From: Holdemanella hominis
GTDB taxonomy: Bacteria; Bacillota_I; Bacilli_A; Erysipelotrichales; Erysipelotrichaceae
Assembly: GCF_014306155.1 (NCBI RefSeq)
Contig: NZ_JACRWH010000009.1
Span: 1 to 47,687 of the forward strand
Length of the DNA stretch: 47,687 bases
Reading direction: 5' to 3'
Positions 15,860 to 23,610 of this stretch are shown here, piece after piece (within the stretch, counting starts at the first letter, position 1; each line of letters starts with the position of its first letter). The notes beneath the pieces were generated by a model. The model saw nothing but the letters and a program-made list of their open reading frames with translations, was not told the DNA's origin and did no database searches. The position numbers and the translations under genes were made by a program.

Positions 15860-15889
15860 TTGAAAAATCAAGAGATATTTTTTTATAAT
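15860..15889 (+). promoter_or_regulatory. Promoter of the fused ABC transporter gene
   Basis: TTGAAA (15860-15865), an 18-bp spacer and TATAAT (15884-15889). Confidence 0.6.
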
Positions 15890-15910
15890 TAACTCAAGCG
15901 GAGGGATTTT

Positions 15911-18478
15911 ATGCTTCAATGTAAAAATATTATAAAAGATTATGTTTCAGGAGATGAAATTGTACATGCATTAAAAGGTGTATCACTTTCTTTTCGTGAA
16001 CATGAATTTGTTTCAATACTTGGACAGAGTGGATGTGGCAAGACTACGTTTCTAAATATTATTGGTGGTTTGGATCATTATACTTCGGGTGATTTGATTA
16101 TTAATGGAAAAAGTACAAAGGACTATAGTGATAAAGACTGGGATACGTATCGTAATCATCAGGTTGGTTTTGTGTTTCAATCCTATAATCTAATCATGCA
16201 TCAGAGTGTTTTAAGTAATGTAGAATTGGCTTTAACACTAACGGGAGTCAATAAAGAGGAAAGAAGAAAAAGAGCTATAGAGGCTTTAAATAAGGTTGGA
16301 CTTTCGGATCAAATTCATAAAAAGCCAACCCAGATGTCGGGTGGACAAATGCAGCGTGTTGCGATTGCCCGTGCCATTGTCAATAATCCGGATATTATTT
16401 TGGCAGATGAGCCAACTGGTGCTTTGGATAGTGCCACAAGTGTGCAGATTATGGAGATCTTAAAGGAAATCTCTAAAGATAAGCTTGTCATTATGGTTAC
16501 ACACAATCCGCAATTGGCCGATGAATATTCAAGCCGAATCATTCGTTTAAAGGATGGCACTTTAGTTTCGGATTCCAATCCTTTTAATGAAACAGAAACA
16601 AATGTGGATACGAGTGTGTTAAAAAGACCTGGCATGTCTTTTAAAATGGCTTGCTCATTAAGTTTAAATAATTTAATGACAAAAAAAGCACGTACTTTTT
16701 TAACCTCTTTTGCCGGAAGCATTGGAATTATTGGAATTGCTTTGATTATGTCATTGTCGCATGGTATGCAGTCGTATATTGATCAAATGGAAAATGATAC
16801 AATGGCCAGTTATCCGATTGAGATTCAATCGAGTTCGAGTGATGTGTCTACATTGATGACAACGATGATGGGCATGAAGAAAAAGACAGAGGAACATAAG
16901 GATTCTAAAATCTATTCTCGTCCTTATGTAGAGGATGTATTAGAATCTTTATCGAGTTCAAAGAAGAATAATCTATCGGCTTTTAAATCCTATATTGAAA
17001 GTGGTAAGGGTAAAGAATTTAGAAAGACGGCGAAGGCAATTGAGTATGATTATAATTTAAATTTACAAGTTTATAATGAGAATACAGATTCTGGCTTAGT
17101 GCAAGTATCGCCAAATGGTTTGTTGGATAAATTAGGCATGTCGGATATGATGTCCCTGCAATCTCAATTTGTGGATTCAAGTGCTATGACCAATGATCAA
17201 GTATGGCTTTCTTTACCCGAATCGAAAAAGCTTCGAGATGATGAATATCAGCTTGTCGAAGGTAAGTGGCCAACAAACTATAATGAGGTGGTTTTAGAGG
17301 TCGATGAAAATAATGAGATTACCGATTATGCACTTTATTCTTTAGGATTATTGGATCAGGATGAATTGGTTAAGAATTATCAAAAGATTTTAAATGGAGA
17401 GACGGATAAGATTTCAAAGACAAACCTAGAATCGTATAGTGTGGATGATATCTTAAATTTGAAGTTTAGATTGGTTCTAAATAGCGATTTATATCAAAAG
17501 GTAAATGGTTTATGGATCAACCAAAGTGAAAATGAATCGTATATGAAGGATGTTGTTTCGAAGAGTCCTGAAATCAAGGTGGTTGGAATTATTAAACCAA
17601 GCGATTCAACTGTATCACAACCAACAATGGGTGGTGTGTATTATACAAAGGCTATGGAAGAGTATGTAACTTCTAAGACGGAGAATTCTCAAATTGTAAA
17701 AGAACAAAAGGCAAATCCAAATATCAATATTTTTACGCAGACTGAATTTGCCTCAGGCCAAAAGATTAGTATGTCAAATCTTACAAATGAGCAGATGATG
17801 CAGCTTTCAAGTATGTCGCAAGAAGAATTGATGAATTATATGAATACGTATAATGAGAATATCAATGCGACATATGATTCGAATTTGACAAAACTTGGCG
17901 TTGTAGATTATTCAACTCCGACAAAGATTTCTTTGTATGCGTCAAGTTTTGATGGAAAAGAAAAGCTGAGTGATTTGATTACTTCTTATAATAAGAAACA
18001 GACAAAGAGTAATGTGATCACATACAACGATTTTATCGGGACAATGTTAAGTTCAGTAACAAGTGTTGTGAATATCATTAGTTATATCTTGATTGCCTTT
18101 GTATCTGTATCTCTGATTGTATCAAGCATCATGATTGGTATAATTACGTATATTTCGGTATTGGAGCGTACAAAAGAGATTGGTATCTTACGCTCAATTG
18201 GTGCTAGTAAAAAAGATATTACGCGTGTATTTAATGCAGAAACATTTATTATTGGATTGATTAGTGGTGTATTAGGCATATTAATTACACTTGTATTGAA
18301 TGTTCCAATTAGTGTGGTCGTTGAGAATATGACTGGTGTTGCGCATATTGCCAAATTACCAGTCAATGGAGCTATATTCTTGATTTTCATTGATTTAGTA
18401 TTAACGATTCTTGCAGGTTTGATTCCATCCAAGATTGCGAGTAAAAAAGATCCTGTAGAGGCATTAAGAAGTGAGTAA
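15911..18478 (+). CDS. Fused ABC ATPase-FtsX permease (MacB-like)
   Basis: This 855-residue membrane protein has an N-terminal ATPase (1-225; Walker A GQSGCGKTT, signature SGGQMQR, Walker B IILADEPTGALD). One membrane helix follows (about 265-285), then an extracellular region of about 400 residues, then three helices of an FtsX domain (about 715-850). This is the fused ATPase/permease layout of MacB and relatives, used for peptide or lipoprotein substrates or as mechanotransmitters. GCGGAGGG precedes the ATG. The TetR gene is divergent. The substrate is unknown; antimicrobial peptide resistance is a common role in Firmicutes. Confidence 0.88.
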   Translation: MLQCKNIIKDYVSGDEIVHALKGVSLSFREHEFVSILGQSGCGKTTFLNIIGGLDHYTSGDLIINGKSTKDYSDKDWDTYRNHQVGFVFQSYNLIMHQSVLSNVELALTLTGVNKEERRKRAIEALNKVGLSDQIHKKPTQMSGGQMQRVAIARAIVNNPDIILADEPTGALDSATSVQIMEILKEISKDKLVIMVTHNPQLADEYSSRIIRLKDGTLVSDSNPFNETETNVDTSVLKRPGMSFKMACSLSLNNLMTKKARTFLTSFAGSIGIIGIALIMSLSHGMQSYIDQMENDTMASYPIEIQSSSSDVSTLMTTMMGMKKKTEEHKDSKIYSRPYVEDVLESLSSSKKNNLSAFKSYIESGKGKEFRKTAKAIEYDYNLNLQVYNENTDSGLVQVSPNGLLDKLGMSDMMSLQSQFVDSSAMTNDQVWLSLPESKKLRDDEYQLVEGKWPTNYNEVVLEVDENNEITDYALYSLGLLDQDELVKNYQKILNGETDKISKTNLESYSVDDILNLKFRLVLNSDLYQKVNGLWINQSENESYMKDVVSKSPEIKVVGIIKPSDSTVSQPTMGGVYYTKAMEEYVTSKTENSQIVKEQKANPNINIFTQTEFASGQKISMSNLTNEQMMQLSSMSQEELMNYMNTYNENINATYDSNLTKLGVVDYSTPTKISLYASSFDGKEKLSDLITSYNKKQTKSNVITYNDFIGTMLSSVTSVVNIISYILIAFVSVSLIVSSIMIGIITYISVLERTKEIGILRSIGASKKDITRVFNAETFIIGLISGVLGILITLVLNVPISVVVENMTGVAHIAKLPVNGAIFLIFIDLVLTILAGLIPSKIASKKDPVEALRSE

Positions 18479-18491
18479 TCACTTCTTTTTT
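18466..18491 (+). terminator. Terminator overlapping the ABC transporter stop
   Basis: AAGAAGTGA (18466-18474) pairs with TCACTTCTT (18479-18487) around a GTAA loop, then T's. The stop codon lies in the loop. Confidence 0.85.
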
Positions 18492-18516
18492 GGTATAATA
18501 CCTGCGAGGTGATTTC

Positions 18517-18996
18517 ATGATTAGAAAAGGAACGATTGGAGATGCAGAAATATTATCTAAGGTAGAAGCAACTTGTTTTCCACCCAATGAAGCAGCGACT
18601 TCAAAAGAGATTCAAGAAAGATTAAATGTATATGCGAACCATTTTCTTTTATTGTTCGAAAAAAATCAATTGATTAGTTTTATCGATGGTTTTTGTACAA
18701 ACCAAAGAGATTTAACGGATGAAATGTATAGTGATGCTTCGATGCATGATGAAGATGGTGACTGGCAAATGATATTTGGATTAAATACATTACCAGATTA
18801 TCAAAAAAATGGTTATGCCGCGAAGATCATGTGTGCAATGATTGATTTGGCTAGACAAGAGAACCGAAAAGGATTAGTGTTAACTTGTAAAGATAGATTG
18901 GTGCCTTACTATAGTAAGTTTGGGTTTAAAAATGAGGGTGTATCCTCAAGTGTTCATGGTGGTGTAGTTTGGTATCAAATGCGATTGGAGTTTTAG
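18517..18996 (+). CDS. GNAT-family N-acetyltransferase
   Basis: This 159-residue enzyme is expected to move an acetyl group from acetyl-CoA to an amine. The acetyl-CoA loop is seen as LPDYQKNGYAAKIM (about residues 90-103), and the typical late GNAT segment is YYSKFGFKNEG (about 129-139). A TATAAT at about 18494 and GAGGTGA before the ATG give it its own start of transcription. Substrate not predictable. It is followed without a gap by a small basic protein gene and the polymerase. Confidence 0.85.
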   Translation: MIRKGTIGDAEILSKVEATCFPPNEAATSKEIQERLNVYANHFLLLFEKNQLISFIDGFCTNQRDLTDEMYSDASMHDEDGDWQMIFGLNTLPDYQKNGYAAKIMCAMIDLARQENRKGLVLTCKDRLVPYYSKFGFKNEGVSSSVHGGVVWYQMRLEF

Positions 18997-19161
18997 ATGA
19001 AAATAATTCAAAAGGTAAAGAAATATCAGAAGAAAAAAGCAAAAAAAGCCGCAAAAGAAGAGTTGAAACAGATGATTCCTACGTTAAGAGGTCAATTGAA
19101 TGAAGTGACTTCTGGTTTGGATGAATTAAATGGTCTTCTTAAAAAGATTACGCGTTCATGA
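18997..19161 (+). CDS. Small basic protein, 54 residues, upstream of the polymerase
   Basis: This short frame starts directly after the stop of the acetyltransferase gene, 6 nt after TTGGAG. It overlaps the polymerase gene by 4 nt (ATGA). The N-terminal half is Lys-rich (VKKYQKKKAKKAAKEELK); the C-terminal half is an amphipathic helix (GQLNEVTSGLDELNGLLKK). Tight coupling and a ribosome binding site support translation. It could be a partner or regulator of the polymerase, which is an inference from position. No family recognised. Confidence 0.6.
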   Translation: MKIIQKVKKYQKKKAKKAAKEELKQMIPTLRGQLNEVTSGLDELNGLLKKITRS

Positions 19162-20594
19162 AGTCAAAAATTTATTTGGCTATCGATTTAAAGTCTTTCT
19201 ATGCTTCTTGCGAATGTGTATCTAGAGAATTGGATCCATTAAAAACTAATCTTGTAGTGGCAGATACTTCTAGAACAGAAAAGACAATATGTTTGGCTGT
19301 ATCGCCTTCTTTGAAACAGTATGGAATTGGAGGAAGGTGTCGTTTGTTTGAGGTGAATAAAAAGGTAAGAGATGTGAATGCAAAAAGGAAAAAGGGGCTT
19401 TTGCGTTTTGATGGTAAATCAGCAGATGATGAAATTTTAAAACAGAATCCTAGATTTGAAGTCGATTTTTTAATTGCACCTCCAAGAATGAAATACTATT
19501 TGGATATCAGTACACAAATTTATAATATCTATTTGAAATATGTTTCAAGCCAAGATATTCATGTATATTCCATTGATGAAGTGTTTATTGATGCGACGCC
19601 ATATTTAAATACGTATCATTTAACACCCAAAGAGTTCGCAATGAAAATGATTTTAGATATTTATGAGACAACAGGCATCACGGCTACTGCAGGTATTGGT
19701 ACGAATTTATATCTTGCCAAGGTGGCGATGGATATTGTGGCCAAACATAAAAATCCAGATGAGAATGGGGTTCGTGTTGCGGCTTTAAATGAATATAGGT
19801 ATCGTAAATTGTTGTGGAATCATAAGCCATTGACTGATTTTTGGCGTGTTGGAAAAGGGTATGAGAAAAGATTGCATAAACTAGGTATTGATACAATGGG
19901 AAAGCTTTGTGCCTTTAGCTTGGAACATGAGGATGTTTTGTTTAAGACATTTGGTGTAAATGCCGAACTATTGATTGATCATGCGTGGGGATATGAACCT
20001 TGTACGATTGAAGATATCAAGGCATATAAGCCAGAAAAGAATAGTATAGGTTCGGGACAAGTCTTATCTTGTGGGTATGAAAAAGAAAAGGCTAAGATTT
20101 TAGTAAAGGAAATGGTGGAATCTTTAGCTTTAAGTTTGGTGGATAAGCATTTGGTGACAAATAAAGTGGTTCTTACTATTGGTTATGAAGTAAATGAGGA
20201 TTATACGGGCGAAACGATGGTTGATTTTTATGGGAGAGTCTTGCCGAAAAGCTTAAATAAAATTGTTCATTTGCCTCAAAAGACAAATGCGAATTCAATT
20301 CTAATTCAAAATATATTGGATGTATTTGATCGGTATGTGGATTCTAGTTTATTGGTGCGAAGAATCAATGTGGCGGCTGTTGAAGTGATAGATGAAAAGA
20401 ATCGTGGCTTTGAACAGATTGATTTATTTTCAAATGTGGATGAAGAAGAATTAAAGAAGGAAAACGATCTTCAAAAGGTGACTTTAAAAATAAAGAATAA
20501 GTATGGCAAAAATTCAATCTTAAAGGGAACGGATTTTGAAAAGGGAGCTAAGGCAAAAGAAAGAAATGCGCAGATTGGAGGGCATAAGGCATAA
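19158..20594 (+). CDS. Y-family DNA polymerase (UvrX/UmuC-like)
   Basis: This is a 478-residue translesion polymerase. Metal-binding acidic residues are in AIDLKSFYASCECV (about residue 9) and YSIDEVFID (about 138). A helix-hairpin-helix region (FWRVGKGYEKRLHKLGIDTM) and a little-finger domain follow. QIDLF near residue 430 is a beta-clamp-binding motif. Gram-positive UvrX and YqjW polymerases are encoded next to a YolD-like protein, as here. No LexA/DinR box is visible upstream, so SOS control is not shown. Confidence 0.9.
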   Translation: MKSKIYLAIDLKSFYASCECVSRELDPLKTNLVVADTSRTEKTICLAVSPSLKQYGIGGRCRLFEVNKKVRDVNAKRKKGLLRFDGKSADDEILKQNPRFEVDFLIAPPRMKYYLDISTQIYNIYLKYVSSQDIHVYSIDEVFIDATPYLNTYHLTPKEFAMKMILDIYETTGITATAGIGTNLYLAKVAMDIVAKHKNPDENGVRVAALNEYRYRKLLWNHKPLTDFWRVGKGYEKRLHKLGIDTMGKLCAFSLEHEDVLFKTFGVNAELLIDHAWGYEPCTIEDIKAYKPEKNSIGSGQVLSCGYEKEKAKILVKEMVESLALSLVDKHLVTNKVVLTIGYEVNEDYTGETMVDFYGRVLPKSLNKIVHLPQKTNANSILIQNILDVFDRYVDSSLLVRRINVAAVEVIDEKNRGFEQIDLFSNVDEEELKKENDLQKVTLKIKNKYGKNSILKGTDFEKGAKAKERNAQIGGHKA

Positions 20595-20983
20595 TGGATG
20601 AAAGATGGTATACAATGAATCGCCCTAAAAGTAAATATCCAAAGATGTCTATGTCAGATCGTGCCGCTCAATTTGCACCTTTTGCAGCTTTAACAGGTCA
20701 TAAAGAGGCGATATTAGAGCAACAAAGAATAACTCAGACAAAACGCATTTTATCGAATGAAGAAAAGCTTAGAATCAATGAGAAAATCATTGAATTGATA
20801 AATTTGAAATCGAAATGCAGAATCACTTATTTTGAGAAGGATAAGACAAAAAGTGGTGGTCAGTACATGGAGAGCGTTTTGTCTTTTAAGCGTATAGATG
20901 AATTAAATAAGACTCTATTTTTTAAAGAGAATATTCAGATACAAATAGAGGATATTGTAGATATTGAAATATTGGAACATTGA
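20594..20983 (+). CDS. YolD-like protein
   Basis: This 129-residue protein has the family start RPKSKYPKMSMSDRAAQFAPFAALTGH, abbreviated here as its key run SDRAAQFAPFAAL, and the later SGGQYMES segment of YolD-like proteins. Its gene overlaps the polymerase stop by one base. YolD-like proteins accompany Y-family polymerases in Firmicutes and are proposed accessory factors, perhaps UmuD-like. The direct function is not established. Confidence 0.85.
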   Translation: MDERWYTMNRPKSKYPKMSMSDRAAQFAPFAALTGHKEAILEQQRITQTKRILSNEEKLRINEKIIELINLKSKCRITYFEKDKTKSGGQYMESVLSFKRIDELNKTLFFKENIQIQIEDIVDIEILEH

Positions 20984-21002
20984 CTTGTTCTTTTTTCTTT
21001 CC

Positions 21003-21029
21003 AAATAAAAAAACAGCCATTGGCTGTTT
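21003..21029 (-). terminator. Minus-strand terminator
   Basis: AAACAGCC (21011-21018) and GGCTGTTT (21022-21029) form the stem. The T tract lies only on the minus-strand side (A-rich 21003-21010 on plus), so it would end a leftward transcript. Confidence 0.6.
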
Positions 21030-21050
21030 CATAGAGATTGCATTCCTAAT

Positions 21051-21257
21051 TTAAAACAATTGTATTGTTGTCTTGTGAAGTTTATGCCTTTCAATCGTTT
21101 TAAATAGAATACTTGTTACTGGAAAGATGATATCTTTTATTATGGGATATCGAACATGAGTATCAGATAGAAATTTTCTGAATACATTTATAATTATAAT
21201 TACAGTATAGAGCTTTGTCTTATGATAAATAGTCAAAAAATATAGATATATTATCAT
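21051..21257 (-). CDS. Unrecognised 68-codon frame, possible remnant
   Basis: A leftward frame with many Ile and Lys codons precedes the minus-strand terminator by about 20 bp. There is no clear ribosome binding site or known motif, so it is probably a remnant or chance frame. I keep it only because the terminator is oriented for it. Confidence 0.2.
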   Translation of the reverse strand: MIIYLYFLTIYHKTKLYTVIIIINVFRKFLSDTHVRYPIIKDIIFPVTSILFKTIERHKLHKTTIQLF

Positions 21258-21277
21258 TTTTGTATTATATTTAATTT

Positions 21278-22165
21278 ATGGAGAATAAATTACACATTAT
21301 AAACGGATATTCGGATGAATTATTTCCCATAAATATCTGTGTTGTTAGAAAATATAGTGATTTACCGATTGGCAGTGGCTTTAAGTCTTTGCATTGGCAT
21401 GAAGACTTGCAGTTTGTGCTATGTACTAAGGGCTATGTGAGTTATCAGGTGAATGGAATAGAGTATGAGCTCAAAGAAAAAGAGGCATTGTTTATTAATA
21501 AGGGTGCTTTGCATATGTCGAGCGATATGAGTGAGGATGGAGAATATGTGACACTTACTTTTCCTGAAGAATTACTTTTTTTCTTTAAAGAGAGTCGAAT
21601 GAAATATAAGTATGTATGGCCTTATACGCGTATGGATTTTTTAAGATGTTATGGAATCAAGGAAAAGAATCAGATTATTAAATGTTTGTATGATATTTAT
21701 AATATTTATTTAAATGGTTCGGATATGTTTGAATATGATGTTTCTATTTTGATCACAATGATTTGGAGACAATTGGTGAAGAGTTTATCTGAAATCGATT
21801 TTATTCCAAACAAAAAAGATGTCGAAAGACAAGAACGAGTACAAGTGATGCTTGTATATATTCATACGCATTACGCCGATGAGTTATCTTTAAAAGATAT
21901 TGCGGACGCAGGGATGATGAGTATTGCGCAGTGTAATCGTTGTTTCAATAAGATGTTAAATATAACACCATATGAGTATTTAATTCAGTATCGGTTGCAG
22001 AAGGCAACAAATCTTTTAAAAGATGCCACGCTGAATGTAACGGAAATATCAGAGATTGTAGGTTTTAATAATGTGACACATTTTATTCAGACGTTTAAAA
22101 AGGTGTATGGCATATCGCCAAAGAAGTATCGAATAATGGAGGGGCAAGATGAAAAGGGCAGTTGA
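21278..22165 (+). CDS. AraC-family transcriptional regulator
   Basis: This 295-residue protein has an N-terminal cupin-like sensor (LHWHEDLQFVLCTKG, about residues 32-46) and a C-terminal double HTH (about 195-290). The HTH is seen as LSLKDIADAGMMSIAQCNRCF and the AraC signature VTEISEIVGFNNVTHFIQTF, then YGISPKKYR. No ribosome binding site precedes the ATG. A TATTAT (21263-21268) lies only 9 nt before it, suggesting a leaderless or nearly leaderless message. The 17-bp overlap with the MazG-like gene suggests co-translation. Ligand and targets are unknown. Confidence 0.87.
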   Translation: MENKLHIINGYSDELFPINICVVRKYSDLPIGSGFKSLHWHEDLQFVLCTKGYVSYQVNGIEYELKEKEALFINKGALHMSSDMSEDGEYVTLTFPEELLFFFKESRMKYKYVWPYTRMDFLRCYGIKEKNQIIKCLYDIYNIYLNGSDMFEYDVSILITMIWRQLVKSLSEIDFIPNKKDVERQERVQVMLVYIHTHYADELSLKDIADAGMMSIAQCNRCFNKMLNITPYEYLIQYRLQKATNLLKDATLNVTEISEIVGFNNVTHFIQTFKKVYGISPKKYRIMEGQDEKGS

Positions 22166-22469
22166 AGAAATCTTAAAATTTAATGAGGAAAGAGATTGGG
22201 ATCAATTTCATAACCCGGAAAATTTAGCTAAATCGATTAGTATTGAGGCAGGAGAGTTGTTGGAATGTTTTCAATGGAACAATGAATATGATAAGCAACA
22301 TGTTTGTGAAGAACTTGCCGATGTGATGAATTATTGTATTTTGATGGCCAATAAATTGGGCGTGGATATGGAAGAGATTTTGTTGATGAAATTAGAACAA
22401 AATAAGAAGAAATATCCGGTAGAAAAGTGTAAAGCATCTTCTAAAAAGTACACAGAACTGATAAAATAA
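22149..22469 (+). CDS. MazG-like nucleotide pyrophosphohydrolase
   Basis: This 106-residue all-helical enzyme is expected to hydrolyse NTPs or dNTPs to monophosphates and pyrophosphate. The metal-binding pattern is seen as EAGELLECFQW (ExxE, about residues 32-35) and ELADVMNYCI (ExxD, about 56-59). GAGGGG precedes the ATG, which lies inside the end of the AraC gene. Size matches single-domain MazG-like proteins. A house-cleaning role is likely. Confidence 0.85.
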   Translation: MKRAVEEILKFNEERDWDQFHNPENLAKSISIEAGELLECFQWNNEYDKQHVCEELADVMNYCILMANKLGVDMEEILLMKLEQNKKKYPVEKCKASSKKYTELIK

Positions 22470-22473
22470 GGGT

Positions 22474-23136
22474 ATGTTAGATGTCGAGCGATTACAATTC
22501 TTAGATTTATATAGTTTTGAACTACGATTGGATTATTTTGAGAAGATTCTAGAATTTACAAGTTCTTCTTATTCTTTCTATTGGTTAGAGGCAGTGTTAA
22601 ATTTAATGATTTATAAGGATACAATTGAATTTGATGAAATCTTGGATGAAATGATTTCTTTAGCCTATGAGGATGTGGTAGAAAAAGGATATCATTTGGG
22701 TCCGTTGATTCATCAAAAGCGTACAAACGCATTGGAAAATGCGATTTTAAGTATCCAAAAGTATTTGCCTGAAAATTGTTCGAAACAAGAAATTATTATT
22801 TGTGTGAAACAACATGATGAAGATTTAAAGGAATATAAGAAACTATTGATCATGCAGACACCATATCGTTTGCTATCGAGCTTTTTGGTGGATGTAGGTG
22901 GTAATAATCCAATTTGGAATCGTCCTAAAGATATTATAGAAACAATCAAAGATTATAATGAGAAATATAGACTTCCATATATTATTGAAAATGATAGAGG
23001 TCTTAAAAGAAGAGTTATTGTTCAACCAGAATGGAGAGATTTCTTAATGACTAATTATCGTGTCATTATGGAATGGGTTCATGATGAAAAAATCAAGTAT
23101 CTAGAAAAGCGTAAGATTGAAGAGAGTGCATCTTAG
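22474..23136 (+). CDS. Unrecognised protein, like the N-terminal half of HNH proteins
   Basis: This is a 220-residue soluble, mostly helical protein, 5 bp after the MazG-like gene. SSYSFYWLEAVLNLMIYKDT and DEMISLAYEDVVEKGYHLGP resemble the opening domain of a group of HNH-nuclease proteins. PEWRDFLMTNYRVIMEWV resembles the segment just before their HNH domain. No HNH motif follows, because the frame ends at 23136 in a terminator. It could be a truncated nuclease or a free-standing form. The likeness is from memory and weak. Confidence 0.5.
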   Translation: MLDVERLQFLDLYSFELRLDYFEKILEFTSSSYSFYWLEAVLNLMIYKDTIEFDEILDEMISLAYEDVVEKGYHLGPLIHQKRTNALENAILSIQKYLPENCSKQEIIICVKQHDEDLKEYKKLLIMQTPYRLLSSFLVDVGGNNPIWNRPKDIIETIKDYNEKYRLPYIIENDRGLKRRVIVQPEWRDFLMTNYRVIMEWVHDEKIKYLEKRKIEESAS

Positions 23137-23148
23137 GATGTGCTTTTT
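23125..23148 (+). terminator. Terminator overlapping the stop at 23136
   Basis: AGTGCATC (23125-23132) pairs with GATGTGCT (23137-23144) around TTAG, with T's after. Confidence 0.7.
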
Positions 23149-23182
23149 CTTTTTGTTAAAGTAAAAAATCCTATTGCTAGAC

Positions 23183-23275
23183 TTAATTTTGTTTGTGTTT
23201 TAAATACATGGCGTAAATAAATTTGGCGATTCCAATCGCTATAAAAATTAAGTTAATTTTTATAACATTATAAAG
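23183..23275 (-). other. Remnant copy of a tiny hydrophobic frame
   Basis: The minus strand encodes a hydrophobic stretch ending AKFIYAMYLKHKQN. It is related to the neighbouring tiny frame in both protein and DNA (TTTTAAATACATGGCGTAAA versus TTTTAAGTACATAGCGTAAA). It has no in-frame ATG, GTG or TTG upstream before a stop. Confidence 0.35.
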
Positions 23276-23293
23276 ATTAGTCCTTTCTAAGAT

Positions 23294-23392
23294 TTACCAA
23301 TCTCTGTATTTTAAGTACATAGCGTAAAGTAATTTCATGAATACACTAAGTACTAAAAGTCTTCCTAAAAGTTCTAATATATTACCAAACAT
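23294..23392 (-). CDS. Possible 32-residue hydrophobic peptide
   Basis: The leftward frame starts at ATG (23392) and encodes MFGNILELLGRLLVLSVFMK, then LLYAMYLKYRDW. It would be a single membrane helix with a basic, aromatic tail, the general shape of type I toxin-like or small membrane peptides. Only a weak AGGA lies upstream. The related copy just downstream supports a duplicated gene. The rest of the 23149-23480 gap shows nothing else. Confidence 0.35.
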   Translation of the reverse strand: MFGNILELLGRLLVLSVFMKLLYAMYLKYRDW

Positions 23393-23484
23393 ATAACTGT
23401 ATAAATCCTGGTATATTCTTAATATATCTTACACGATTTGTACATAAAATAAAAACTCCTTTATGTAAAGGAGTAATTGTTTAA

Positions 23485-23559
23485 TGGTAGCGCGTACGGG
23501 ATTTGAACCCGTGATACAGCCTTGAGAGGGCTGTGGCTTAACCGCTTGCCGAACGCGCC
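23485..23559 (-). tRNA. tRNA-Glu (CUC anticodon)
   Basis: The cloverleaf on the minus strand has acceptor GGCGCGT/ACGCGCT, anticodon arm CAGCC-CTCTCAA-GGCTG with anticodon CTC, T-arm GGGTTCAAATCCC and an encoded CCA. Confidence 0.85.
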
Positions 23560-23581
23560 ATGTGCTTAAGTATTATAGCAC

Positions 23582-23610
23582 AAAATAAAAGAGAAGTATA
23601 GACTTCTCTT
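23582..23610 (-). terminator. pepD terminator
   Basis: AAGAGAAGT / ACTTCTCTT stem (23589-23597 and 23602-23610) with a T-rich tail on the minus strand, overlapping the pepD stop. Confidence 0.8.

Noticed and set aside
18492..19160. SOS (LexA/DinR) box before the polymerase operon
   Set aside because: No CGAAC-N4-GTTCG-like or GAAC-N-GTTC palindrome was found upstream of the acetyltransferase, small protein or polymerase starts.
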